64,000 nt of DNA from an uncultured bacterium. GTDB lineage: Bacteria; Actinomycetota; Coriobacteriia; Coriobacteriales; Coriobacteriaceae. Both the position numbers and the translations under genes were made by a program. Below are positions 16,259 through 24,395 of the stretch, piece by piece. Each line of letters begins with the position of its first letter. The stretch's first letter is position 1. The notes beneath the pieces were generated by a model. It did not search any database. It saw only the letters and a program-made list of their open reading frames with translations, and was not told where the DNA came from. The stretch covers positions 1-64,000 of the forward strand of contig CAJMMN010000006.1 of the NCBI GenBank assembly GCA_905214525.1. The letters are read 5' to 3'.

Positions 16259-17689
16259 ATGGCTTTCCGTAAAGACTTCCTGTGGGGCGGCGCGACGGCT
16301 GCCAACCAGTGCGAGGGCGCTTACGACGTGGATGGCCGCGGCCTGGCCAACGTGGACGTGGCGCCGCACGGCCCCGAGCGCTATGCGGTGGTCTCCGGCC
16401 AGCGCAAGATGCTCGACTTCGAGGACGGCTATTACTACCCCGCGCAGACCGGCATCGATTTCTACCACCACTACAAGGAGGACATTGCGCTTTTTGCCGA
16501 GATGGGCTTTAAGACCTTCCGCATGAGCCTGGCGTGGACCCGCATCTTCCCCAACGGCGACGAGACCGAGCCCAACGAGGCCGGCCTGGCCTTCTACGAG
16601 GACGTGTTCCGCGAGTGTCAGGCGCACGGCATTGAGCCGCTCGTGACCATCACGCACTTCGACTGCCCGATTCACCTTATCAAGGAGTACGGCGGCTGGC
16701 GCAACCGCAAGCTCATCGACTTCTACAAGAACCTCGCGACCACGATCTTCACCCGCTACAAGGGTCTGGTGAAGTACTGGCTCACCTTCAACGAGATCAA
16801 TATGATCTTGCACCTGCCGTTTATGGGTGCTGGCTTGGTCTTTGAAGAGGGCGAGAACAAGGAGGCCGTCGAGTACCTGGCCGCCCACAACGAGCTCGTC
16901 GCCAGCGCTTGGGCAACCAAGATTGCTCACGAGATCGACCCCGAGGTCAAGATCGGCTGCATGCTCGCCGCGGGTAGCTACTACCCCTACAGCTGTCGTC
17001 CAGGCGATGTGCGCCAGGCGCAGCTCGACAATCAGGACAATTACTTCTTCGTCGACGTTCAGAGCCGCGGCTACTACCCGGCCTATGCCGTCAAGAAGCT
17101 CGAGCGTTTGGGCATCGATGTGGGCATGACGGATAAGGACCGCGAGATCCTGGCCGCCAACACCGTCGACTTCATCAGCTTTAGCTATTACAGCACCCGT
17201 TGCTCCGCCGGTGCCGATAACCCCGATGTCGAGCGCACCCAGGGCAACGCCTTCGCCGGCGCCAAGAACCCCTACCTGCAGGAGAGCCAGTGGGGCTGGG
17301 CCATCGATCCGCTGGGCTTCCGCATCACCCTCAACGACCTGTACGACCGTTATCAGAAGCCGCTGTTTGTGGTCGAGAACGGCCTGGGCGCCAAGGATGT
17401 TGTCGAGGAGGATGGCTCCATCAACGACGACTACCGTATCGACTACCTGCGCCAGCATATCGCCGCGATGCGCGATGCGGTGACCGAGGACGGCGTTGAC
17501 CTGCTGGGCTACACCACCTGGGGCCCGATCGACCTGGTGTCTGCCGGCACGGGCGAGATGTCCAAGCGCTACGGCTTTATCTATGTCGACCGCGATGATG
17601 CGGGCAACGGCACCCTCAAGCGTTCCAAAAAGAAGAGCTTTCACTGGTACAAGCATGTCATTGAAACGAATGGTGAGGATCTGTCCTAA
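16259..17689 (+). CDS. GH1 glycosidase, 6-phospho-beta-glucosidase type
   Basis: A 476-residue glycoside hydrolase family 1 enzyme, cytoplasmic. It begins FRKDFLWGGATAANQCEGAY, the family N-terminal signature. Glu179 in LTFNEIN is the acid/base and Glu373 in VVENGLGAK is the nucleophile. YTTWGPIDLVSAGTGEMSKR near the C-terminus matches the segment that forms the phosphate pocket in BglA/BglB-like phospho-glucosidases. This fits hydrolysis of a disaccharide phosphate imported by a PTS. It is monocistronic, ending in a strong terminator, and resembles the enzyme at 43471-44910, with the same upstream motifs. The aglycone or disaccharide is unknown. Confidence 0.9.
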   Translation: MAFRKDFLWGGATAANQCEGAYDVDGRGLANVDVAPHGPERYAVVSGQRKMLDFEDGYYYPAQTGIDFYHHYKEDIALFAEMGFKTFRMSLAWTRIFPNGDETEPNEAGLAFYEDVFRECQAHGIEPLVTITHFDCPIHLIKEYGGWRNRKLIDFYKNLATTIFTRYKGLVKYWLTFNEINMILHLPFMGAGLVFEEGENKEAVEYLAAHNELVASAWATKIAHEIDPEVKIGCMLAAGSYYPYSCRPGDVRQAQLDNQDNYFFVDVQSRGYYPAYAVKKLERLGIDVGMTDKDREILAANTVDFISFSYYSTRCSAGADNPDVERTQGNAFAGAKNPYLQESQWGWAIDPLGFRITLNDLYDRYQKPLFVVENGLGAKDVVEEDGSINDDYRIDYLRQHIAAMRDAVTEDGVDLLGYTTWGPIDLVSAGTGEMSKRYGFIYVDRDDAGNGTLKRSKKKSFHWYKHVIETNGEDLS

Positions 17690-17725
17690 GGAAGCCGAGA
17701 CACTCAACTTCAGAGTTTCCTAACC

Positions 17726-17764
17726 AAAACGCCCGGCGAGCAGTTAATGCCCGCCGGGCGTTTT
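17726..17764 (+). terminator. Rho-independent terminator after GH1 gene
   Basis: AAAACGCCCGGCG and CGCCGGGCGTTTT form a perfect 13-bp stem ending in a T tract, 37 bases after the stop codon. Confidence 0.92.
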
Positions 17765-17781
17765 GTTAAAAGAAGTGAAAG

Positions 17782-17810
17782 CACTCATTGGGGACGTACT
17801 TAAATGAGTG
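17782..17810. repeat. GGGGAC-loop hairpin
   Basis: Arms CACTCATT and AATGAGTG enclose GGGGACGTACTTA. The same stem and loop recur at 17962-17990, 26601-26627, 26634-26660 (inverted) and 33485-33513. Confidence 0.85.
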
Positions 17811-17820
17811 CCCGCAGAAT

Positions 17821-17884
17821 GAGAGTGGATAATCTCCCGTTTTTAGCCTGTTTGTGGGCTCAAAGTGGGAGATTATCCACTCTC
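17821..17884. repeat. Long inverted repeat with GTGGATAATCTCCC arms, copy 1
   Basis: Perfect 18-base arms GAGAGTGGATAATCTCCC and GGGAGATTATCCACTCTC surround 28 bases containing TTTTTAGCC and GGGCTCAAAGT. GCGTCCAAAAATCC and CGCTCGT follow within 30 bases. Other copies are at 26672-26735 and 38486-38549. Confidence 0.88.
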
Positions 17885-17923
17885 GCCATTTGGGCGTCCA
17901 AAAATCCTCGCTCGTTTTGTCTT

Positions 17924-17990
17924 AGTCATTGGGGACGTTCTTAAACGACTAGTCGCTGGTCCACTCATTGGGGACGTACTTAAATGAGTG
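17924..17990. repeat. Two further GGGGAC-loop hairpins
   Basis: The first (17924-17950) has arms AGTCATT and a degenerate AACGACT around GGGGACGTTCTT. The second (17962-17990) is identical to the copy at 17782-17810. They flank nothing coding. Confidence 0.8.
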
Positions 17991-18076
17991 GCCCCTGGGG
18001 ACACCCTTTGCCGTCGGCGGATTTTGGGACATGTGGCCCGCTTTTTGGGCCCGCCTGTCGGTACACTAAAAGCACT

Positions 18077-19960
18077 ATGGGTACCTACGAGCGACATATC
18101 GGCCACGCGGCCGCCCGATCCGCACCCGTGGCGGATCCCAGGGGCGGCAGGCTCTTCGCCATGCCGCGATTCCTTGTTGGCATAACACATCGGGTGTACC
18201 GTCACCGCGTCTTTGCTATCGCCGGCGCCATCACCGCGCTGTTCCTCATGGTTTTGGCAGTCTTGCCGGCGCTGTTCGCCTTCGACCCCAAACTTTCTAA
18301 CGCCGTGCCCGCCTATAGCGAGGTGTCCAAAGAGGTCGTGGATGCGCTCGTCCACTCGAGCTCTCTCCCGCTGCTTGTCGCCGCAATTATATTTTCGATC
18401 TGGGGCGTATCGGTCTATCTGCGCTGTTTGGACTATGTGTTGCGCCGCCGTCTTGTTGCCGTCGCTACCATCTGCGCCCTGTGGATGATCGAAGTCATTC
18501 TCAAGTACAAGTCGTTCACGCCGTTCTATGCCACCGTGCTGTGGTACCTGTACTACGTGCCCATGACGCTCATTCCGCTGCTCTACCAGTTGTGTGGTCT
18601 GCGCCTTGCGGGTCTGGAGCAACACCGCCTGGGTCGCCGCTACTGCGCTGCGCTTTGGATTGTGGCTATCCTGCTTATCGGATTTGTGCTCACCAACGAT
18701 TTTCACCAGCAGGTCTTCCACTTTGACCGTACAAGCGACACCTGGAGCAACGATTACACGTACGGCTGGGGTTATTTCGCTGTCTTAGTGTGGACGGCCT
18801 TTAACTTTGTGGCCTTTTTTATCCTGGTGGGCCGGTCCTCGTCCTTTCGCATCCAGCGTTTCTCGGGCACGGCGGCGCTCGTACTGCTGGGTGGCGCATT
18901 CTTTGCCGTCTCGTATGCGTTGCGCGTGCCCTGGGCATGGAGGCTCAACTTTTCGCTCGTCTATTGCGTCCTGTGCGTGGTGGCGATGGAAATCTGTCTC
19001 GATTGCGGTGTCATTCCGTCGTATCACGACATCGCCGGCATCTTCGACACCTTGCCGCTCGACCTCAAAGTTCTAACGCGCGACCTGCAGGAAGTCTATG
19101 CCACGCCGGCGTCAAAGCCAATGCCGGTAGGCGTGCGCGAGGAGTTGCGGACCCAGGAGCACGGCCACGCCCATGCCTTTGCTGTGGCGTCCGATCCCGA
19201 TGTGGTGTACCGTGCCTTTCCACTGCTGGGCGGATCGGCCCTGCTTGCCCAAGACGTGTCGGATCTCAACGAGCTTAACCGTGAACTGGCACATCGTCGC
19301 ATGGAACTGCAGCGTCAAAACGAGCTGCTCGCCGCCGACTACGACCTTAAGACGCACCTGGCAGATCAAGAGGCCGAGACCTTACTGGTCCAAGACGTGG
19401 ACCAAGCGCTTGCCCGTGCGCTCGAAGGGATGTACGACCTGCTGAGCTCGCTGCCGCCGTTGACCGATGAGGCGTCTTCGCACGAGCGTTACCGCATGCT
19501 GCAGCGCGCCAAGATGCTCGTCGCCTATTGCAAACGCAAGGGGTCGCTCACGTTGGCACAGCACGGGGAGAGCGGTTTTGACCGCGACCGCATTCAGCTC
19601 ATCGCCAACGAGCTTGCAAGTGACCTGCGCACCATCGATGTCGATTGCGCCTCGATTATCGCCATACGGCGCCCGATGCACGCCAGTACGGTAAGCGCCC
19701 TGTACGACTGCGTGTATGACTTTGCGTTTTTTGCCTACACCACCGACCATCCGGCGCTTATGTATCACTTGGGCGACCATGACCGGTGCAGTGTCGAGCT
19801 GCGCGCCACGCTTTTTTCCAACGATGATGAAGATCTTTCGCAGACGCCCGCTGCGCAAGAGCTCGAAAGCGCTCTGCAAGGGCGCAACGTGGCATACCGC
19901 CTTGAGGGCGAGCCCGGCCAGCTGCGCATGATCGTCTTGATGCCGAGGGCGGGTGAGTGA
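18077..19960 (+). CDS. Multi-pass membrane sensor protein, histidine-kinase-like but without kinase domain
   Basis: 627 residues. Residues 45-330 contain about eight hydrophobic segments, such as FAIAGAITALFLMVLAVLPA and YFAVLVWTAFNFVAFFILVG, resembling 7TM sensor regions of histidine kinases. A charged coiled-coil follows at about 395-450 (ELNRELAHRRMELQRQNELL). The remaining 170 residues are soluble, and I find no N, G1 or G2 ATP-binding boxes. It starts at the ATG 18077 with no strong ribosome binding site. The next gene begins 2 bases after its stop and encodes an active-looking kinase, followed by a response regulator. It may be the receptor or a pseudo-kinase partner of that pair. Function and ligand are unknown. 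Confidence 0.65.
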   Translation: MGTYERHIGHAAARSAPVADPRGGRLFAMPRFLVGITHRVYRHRVFAIAGAITALFLMVLAVLPALFAFDPKLSNAVPAYSEVSKEVVDALVHSSSLPLLVAAIIFSIWGVSVYLRCLDYVLRRRLVAVATICALWMIEVILKYKSFTPFYATVLWYLYYVPMTLIPLLYQLCGLRLAGLEQHRLGRRYCAALWIVAILLIGFVLTNDFHQQVFHFDRTSDTWSNDYTYGWGYFAVLVWTAFNFVAFFILVGRSSSFRIQRFSGTAALVLLGGAFFAVSYALRVPWAWRLNFSLVYCVLCVVAMEICLDCGVIPSYHDIAGIFDTLPLDLKVLTRDLQEVYATPASKPMPVGVREELRTQEHGHAHAFAVASDPDVVYRAFPLLGGSALLAQDVSDLNELNRELAHRRMELQRQNELLAADYDLKTHLADQEAETLLVQDVDQALARALEGMYDLLSSLPPLTDEASSHERYRMLQRAKMLVAYCKRKGSLTLAQHGESGFDRDRIQLIANELASDLRTIDVDCASIIAIRRPMHASTVSALYDCVYDFAFFAYTTDHPALMYHLGDHDRCSVELRATLFSNDDEDLSQTPAAQELESALQGRNVAYRLEGEPGQLRMIVLMPRAGE

Positions 19961-19962
19961 CG

Positions 19963-21456
19963 ATGCAGATTTCGTTCATCCTTCCCCAAATCGTTGCGCT
20001 CGATGTTGTCTTTGCCCTGGCTGCGTGTCTGCAGATGATCCACGTCCCGCTCATCGCATCGCGCCGCTCGTCCTATAACCGTAAGGTGATTTGCGCCTAC
20101 GAGACGAGCCTTGTGCTTCACCTGATGATTTCGGCGCTCATCTTATTCGCGTCGTCTGGCTCGTATCTGGTGGCGCCGCTTGACGTTTGCGCCAGGGCAA
20201 TGGGCGGAGTGCTGTGGCTCAATGCCGCGATCTTTGTCTATGGCGTGGTCCTTATGGTGCGCTATCGTCGCCCTGTCATGCTGGCCGAGCTGCTGCTTGT
20301 TGGCGCCGTGACACCGCCGGTGGTTTTTGCCATGGGCCCGGCGTGGGCCGTTGTCCTTATCGCAGAGGGAGCGTTCTTCCTGTTCCGCTCCATCGCGGCG
20401 CTCTTGATGGACGTCCGTAACCGCCAAGAGGATATCACCGCGTTCTCGACGATTGAAACCATCAACGTGATTCCCGTGGGCATCCTGTATCTGGACTCGA
20501 GGGGCCGTCCACTGCTCATGAACCGCTGCATGCGCAAAAACCTGGTGGAGCTTCATATGCCCACCGACCTAGGCGATATGAGCGGTACATGGAACGACCT
20601 GCGCAAGCTCAGCATGCAAATGCCCGAAGGCGGTAAGAACCGCGTGCGGATCAACCTGGACCGCTTTGGTGAGGCGCGTGCGGTGGTCGAGGTTTCTCCC
20701 GCCGAGATTCGCCTGTTTGTGTGCGATGACGTTATGGTCTCGGGCCGTTCGTTCGAGCGCATAATCGGTCTGGACGTGACAGAGTATGCGCATGCGCATG
20801 ACCGCCTGGCACAGGCCAACCACCTGCTTGAGCTTGCGGGCCAAGAGCTCCAGGCCCAGATCGAAGAAGTCAAAAAAGTTGCCGACAATGCGGCCTATCT
20901 GCGCATGCGCGCCCGCGTTCACGATGTGATCGGCCAGCGCCTATCAATCCTTCATCGCTATTTGGAGGAGGGGCGCTTGGACGACGAGTCGCTCGAGCAG
21001 ATCGACCCGCTGCTGCGCTCAATCGCTGCCGATCTGCGCAGCGGGGGCGACACCGAACCGGCAGAGCAACTGGGCGATATCGTCCATGCTTTTGGCCTGG
21101 TGAGCGTGCAGATCGATGTTGAGGGTGCGCTGCCTGAGGACGCGCGTGTCGCCGCCGCCTTTTTGCAGATTATCCGCGAGGCCTCGACCAACGCCACCAA
21201 GCATGCGCAGGCGCATCGGGTCCGTGTGCGCTTGTGGCAGGAGAGGACGGATGCTGACGCCGTCGCGCACATGACGATTTCTAACGACGGGTCCCCGGCC
21301 CCCGTATCGTATCGCGAGGGAACGGGTATCCCAGGTATGAGGCATGTCGCGCAAGATCTGGGTGGCAGCCTAGAGGTCCACGCCACCCCGCCCTTTACGC
21401 TTACGGTATCCATTCCGCTTAACGCCAACGACACGTCCCAAAGGAGAAACTCATGA
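19963..21456 (+). CDS. Sensor histidine kinase, NarL/DesK type
   Basis: 497 residues. Six or so N-terminal membrane segments (about 5-140) are followed by a linker with a PAS-like part at about 160-270 (VIPVGILYLDSRGRPLLMNR). The phospho-acceptor His320 lies in RVHDVIGQRLSILHRY, a HisKA_3-type box. FLQIIREASTNATKHAQAH is the N box and the GTGIPGMRHVAQDLGGSLEV stretch the G box of the ATPase. The start is ATG 19963; a GTG at 19957 overlapping the upstream stop is possible. Its stop overlaps the response-regulator start by 4 bases (ATGA), so the pair is co-translated. Confidence 0.88.
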   Translation: MQISFILPQIVALDVVFALAACLQMIHVPLIASRRSSYNRKVICAYETSLVLHLMISALILFASSGSYLVAPLDVCARAMGGVLWLNAAIFVYGVVLMVRYRRPVMLAELLLVGAVTPPVVFAMGPAWAVVLIAEGAFFLFRSIAALLMDVRNRQEDITAFSTIETINVIPVGILYLDSRGRPLLMNRCMRKNLVELHMPTDLGDMSGTWNDLRKLSMQMPEGGKNRVRINLDRFGEARAVVEVSPAEIRLFVCDDVMVSGRSFERIIGLDVTEYAHAHDRLAQANHLLELAGQELQAQIEEVKKVADNAAYLRMRARVHDVIGQRLSILHRYLEEGRLDDESLEQIDPLLRSIAADLRSGGDTEPAEQLGDIVHAFGLVSVQIDVEGALPEDARVAAAFLQIIREASTNATKHAQAHRVRVRLWQERTDADAVAHMTISNDGSPAPVSYREGTGIPGMRHVAQDLGGSLEVHATPPFTLTVSIPLNANDTSQRRNS

Positions 21457-22073
21457 TCCGCGTGTTAATTGTCGAAGATCAGGCCATCCTGCGCGAGAGC
21501 CTGGCGCGCTCCGTTGGCGACCTGCCCGATATGACCGTCGTTGCCGCGATCGCCGATGCCTCCGAGGCCTTGGGTGTCGCGCTCAAGGAGCGCCCGGACA
21601 TGATACTGATGGACGTGTGCACCGAACACGATTCAAACGGCATCGTGGCGGCGGCACGCATCAAGGAGCAGCTGCCCGAGTGTCGCATCATTATCATGAC
21701 AGGCATGCCCGAGATCACCTTTGTCGATCAGGCCCGCGAGGCGGGCGTCGACAGCTTTGTGTACAAGAACGTCGGTATCGACGAGCTATTCGCCGTGATG
21801 CGCTCCACGCTGGCGGGTTACTGCACGTTTCCCAAGCCGCCCGAGAGCATCTTCTCGGGCACGGCGGCCCTCGACGATGTCGAGCTGTCGATCTTGCGCC
21901 TTGCCTGCGAGGGTAAAAGCCGCCGCGAGATTGCGGCCGAGCTGTTTATGAGCGAGGGCACCATCAAGCGCCGCATCTCGGAGATCCTGAGCAAGACCGG
22001 CTACGACAACATCATGCGCCTGGCCGTGCATGCGGTGACCGAGGGCAGCATCGTTCCCAACATGGAGCGCTAG
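21453..22073 (+). CDS. LuxR/NarL-family response regulator
   Basis: 206 residues. The receiver domain (1-118) has the acidic pair in VEDQ and the phospho-acceptor Asp54 in LMDVCTE, with Lys in FVYKNV. The C-terminal LuxR helix-turn-helix (about 140-200) reads LACEGKSRREIAAELFMSEG followed by TIKRRISEILSKTGYDN. AAAGGAGAAAC precedes the start, which overlaps the kinase gene by 4 bases. It should bind DNA when phosphorylated by that kinase. Targets are not evident from the window. Confidence 0.92.
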   Translation: MIRVLIVEDQAILRESLARSVGDLPDMTVVAAIADASEALGVALKERPDMILMDVCTEHDSNGIVAAARIKEQLPECRIIIMTGMPEITFVDQAREAGVDSFVYKNVGIDELFAVMRSTLAGYCTFPKPPESIFSGTAALDDVELSILRLACEGKSRREIAAELFMSEGTIKRRISEILSKTGYDNIMRLAVHAVTEGSIVPNMER

Positions 22074-22102
22074 CGCTCGTTACGCACCGGCATAAAAGCG
22101 GC

Positions 22103-22131
22103 GGGGCCGCAGGATCATCTCCTGCGGCCCC
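22103..22131. terminator. Hairpin between convergent genes
   Basis: GGGGCCGCAGGA and TCCTGCGGCCCC form a perfect 12-bp stem with a 5-base loop. It stands between the response-regulator gene (plus) and the lipoprotein gene (minus), so it may serve both. T tracts are weak on either side. Confidence 0.65.
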
Positions 22132-22182
22132 GTCTGGTGTGCGCGGATGTGTCCGCCAATCCGCGGCTGTCGTGGTCTACCG

Positions 22183-23025
22183 CTACGCGATGGTTGCGCT
22201 GTAGGAGGCGACGTCCTCGTAGGAATCGGTCAGGTAGGCGTCGATGCCGATGGTCGTGTTGACCAGGTCGTCAAGGCTGTCAAGCTCGCCGCTCGAGAAC
22301 GTGAATTCCTCGGTGGCGTTGGTGCCGGGCATCAGGTGAGCCGAGAACCAGGGTTCCTTCATGGTGCCGTTGACGTTGGTCTTGCCGGAAGGAGCGTAGA
22401 AGGTCAGGTCCTTGTCGCTCTTGTTGGTGATGTTGACGACAAAACCGATGTCGCCCCACTCGTCCTTGAACTTCTCGGTGATGGTGATGGTGCACAGGTC
22501 GTCATCGGCAACGGTGACGGCGGGGGAGATTTCAATCTTCTGGACGTCGTCGTCTTCGACGGCCTCGTCGATCTCTTCTTCCTTCTCGGCCGCCTCGCGA
22601 TCCTTCTTCACCGTGCCGGACAGGTCCTTGTCGGACTTGGTAAAGACAAGATTGCCGTCATCCTCTTCGAGGATGAGCTTGCCGTCCTTGAGCTTCATGT
22701 CATGCGACTCGTCTTCGGCGGTGATGGTTACGGTGGTGGCGTCCTTTGCCTCCCATTTAAGGTCGACGACTTCAAGGAACAGGTCGAGGGCACCTGTACC
22801 GTCCTCATCGAGAATCAGGACGCAGTGCACACCCCAATCCTCGAGCATCTTCATGTACTCATCGGTCAGCTCTTCGCCCTCCATGGTTCCACCCGAGAGT
22901 TCCCAGCTGCCGACGAAGTTGGCCTTGGGGTCTTTGCCGCCGCCGCTGCAGCCCGTCAGGGCAAAGGCGAGCGCAAGGACGCATGTCAGAAATGCGAGTA
23001 CGGACTTTTTGAACGTTGTCTTCAT
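22183..23025 (-). CDS. Predicted lipoprotein, unknown function
   Basis: 280 residues. The signal peptide MKTTFKKSVLAFLTCVLALA ends in the lipobox LTGC, so Cys26 would be lipidated and the protein anchored outside the membrane. The first half (about 38-130) reads like a lipocalin-type or DUF5640-like beta domain (FVGSWELSGG, then alternating strands). A Glu/Lys-rich linker follows (about 140-160), then a DUF5067/DUF4352-like beta domain (about 165-280) with VVNITNKSDKDLTFYAPSG. AAAGGAGGAC precedes the ATG. It is downstream of the SPFH gene on the same strand, after a hairpin. No enzymatic motif is seen. Confidence 0.7.
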   Translation of the reverse strand: MKTTFKKSVLAFLTCVLALAFALTGCSGGGKDPKANFVGSWELSGGTMEGEELTDEYMKMLEDWGVHCVLILDEDGTGALDLFLEVVDLKWEAKDATTVTITAEDESHDMKLKDGKLILEEDDGNLVFTKSDKDLSGTVKKDREAAEKEEEIDEAVEDDDVQKIEISPAVTVADDDLCTITITEKFKDEWGDIGFVVNITNKSDKDLTFYAPSGKTNVNGTMKEPWFSAHLMPGTNATEEFTFSSGELDSLDDLVNTTIGIDAYLTDSYEDVASYSATIA

Positions 23026-23064
23026 GGTGTCCTCCTTTATCGAACGAAACCCATAGAAGCAAAT

Positions 23065-23086
23065 GCGGGGGTGGCGGATCCCCCGC
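23065..23086 (-). terminator. Short GC hairpin between SPFH and lipoprotein genes
   Basis: GCGGGGG and CCCCCGC pair around 8 bases, 20 bases after the SPFH stop codon on the minus strand. The following ATTTGCTT is only modestly T-rich, so termination may be partial. Confidence 0.5.
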
Positions 23087-23105
23087 TAATTACCAGATAG
23101 AGGGG

Positions 23106-24347
23106 CTAGGGCCTGGGCGTTCCGCAGTTGCTGCAGAACTTGCCGCCGTTTTCGCTGCCGCAGTTGGGGCAGAACCACTTGGCCGGTGCCGGGGCGGGTG
23201 CGGGACTGCCGCACTCGGAGCAGAACTTGCCGGTGTTGGTGGCGCCGCAGCTGCAGGTCCATGTGCCGGCCGCGGGGGCAGCGGCAGGAGCCGGTGCGGG
23301 AGCGGGTGCCGGAGCCGGCTGCGGGGCGGCCTGCTGCTGTGCCTGGCCGGCGGCGAACAGCTGGCTGGCGTTCATGCCGCCCATGCCACCTGCCATGCCC
23401 ATGCCCATAAAGCCTGCCATCGCGCCGTTGGGATTGGCGGCTGCCGCGCGCATTGCGTCGCTCTGGGCGCTGGCAATGTTGGCTGCCGCCATAGTGGGAT
23501 CGCGCATGACGGCGACTTTCTGCAGGTCCTTGATCATCTGCTCGTCTTCTTGCGAGGCTGCGATGGAGTTGACGCCAAAGCTCACGATCTCGACACCACG
23601 CAGGTCGCGCCAGTCGGCAGAGAGGACCTCGTTGAGCGCGCGGGCGAGCTCGGTGGTGTGACCGGGGATGGCGCTGTAGCGAATGCCCATCTCCGAGATC
23701 TTGGCAAAGGCGGGCTGCAGGGCGGTGAGCAGCTCGGACTTAAGCTGGCTGTCGATCTTGTCGCGCGTGTAGCTATCGGTCACGTTGCCGCACACGTTGG
23801 TGTAGAACAGCAGCGGGTTGGTGATGCGGTACGAATACTCGCCGTTGCAACGCACGGAGATGTCGACGTCCAGGCCAATGTTGTTATCGACCACGCGGAA
23901 GGGCACAGGCGAGGCGGTACCGTACTTGTTGCCGATGATCTCCTTGGTGTTGATGAAGTAGACACGCTGGTCTTTGCCCGCGTCGCCGCCAAAAGTAAAG
24001 CGGCTGCCGATATTGGCGAAGGTCTCCTTGATGGAATCGCCCAGGTTGCCGCTAAAGACGCTCGGCTCGCTGCCGGTATCGAAGACGAACTCACCAGGCT
24101 CCAGCGCGACTTCGATGATCTTGCCGTTTTGCACCACGAGCATGCCCTGGCCGTCGTTGACGGCGATGACGGAGCCGTTGGAGATGACGTTGTCCTCGCC
24201 GCGCGTGTTGGAGCTGCGGCCACCGGTGCGCTTGCTGCCCTTGCAGGCCAAGACGTCAGCAGGCATCGATTCGCAATAGATAAATTCCTTCCACTGGTCG
24301 GCCATGACGCCGCCGGCAGCACCCAATCCAGCTTTCAAGAGTCCCAT
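23106..24347 (-). CDS. SPFH-domain protein with C-terminal double zinc ribbon (YdjI/virion-core-like)
   Basis: 413 residues. Residues 1-310 are an SPFH/prohibitin-like domain of the YdjI group: QWKEFIYCESMPADVLACKG at the N-terminus, EPGEFVFDTGSEPSVF, and SYTRDKIDSQLKSELLTALQ. An Ala/Gly/Met-rich stretch (about 295-330) and a Pro-Ala tail (PAPAPAPAPAPAAAPAAG) lead to two zinc ribbons: CSCGATNTGKFCSECG and CPNCGSENGGKFCSNCG. AAGGAAG precedes the ATG. In Bacillus subtilis the SPFH protein YdjI works with zinc-ribbon membrane protein YdjG and PspA at the membrane. Here the zinc-ribbon membrane gene lies 48 bases upstream, but no pspA is present. Confidence 0.82.
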   Translation of the reverse strand: MGLLKAGLGAAGGVMADQWKEFIYCESMPADVLACKGSKRTGGRSSNTRGEDNVISNGSVIAVNDGQGMLVVQNGKIIEVALEPGEFVFDTGSEPSVFSGNLGDSIKETFANIGSRFTFGGDAGKDQRVYFINTKEIIGNKYGTASPVPFRVVDNNIGLDVDISVRCNGEYSYRITNPLLFYTNVCGNVTDSYTRDKIDSQLKSELLTALQPAFAKISEMGIRYSAIPGHTTELARALNEVLSADWRDLRGVEIVSFGVNSIAASQEDEQMIKDLQKVAVMRDPTMAAANIASAQSDAMRAAAANPNGAMAGFMGMGMAGGMGGMNASQLFAAGQAQQQAAPQPAPAPAPAPAPAAAPAAGTWTCSCGATNTGKFCSECGSPAPAPAPAKWFCPNCGSENGGKFCSNCGTPRP

Positions 24348-24395
24348 GGTGATCTTCCTTTCTCGTCAAAGGCCGGGTGGTATTGGTCAGGATGG

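Larger units (their letters stand above)
17690..18076. other. Intergenic region dense in palindromic repeats
   Basis: 387 bases hold one terminator, three copies of the GGGGAC-loop hairpin and one copy of the long inverted repeat with GTGGATAATCTCCC arms. A further CTGGGGACACCCTTTG fragment lies at 17996-18011 and recurs as CTGGGGACACTCTTTG at 26774-26789. A possible -10, TACACT, at 18062 precedes the sensor gene. No coding potential is seen. Confidence 0.7.

Noticed and set aside
17782..17990. Repeated units suggestive of a CRISPR array
   Set aside because: Spacing is irregular, the repeats are individually palindromic, the family is dispersed over the window, and no cas genes are present.
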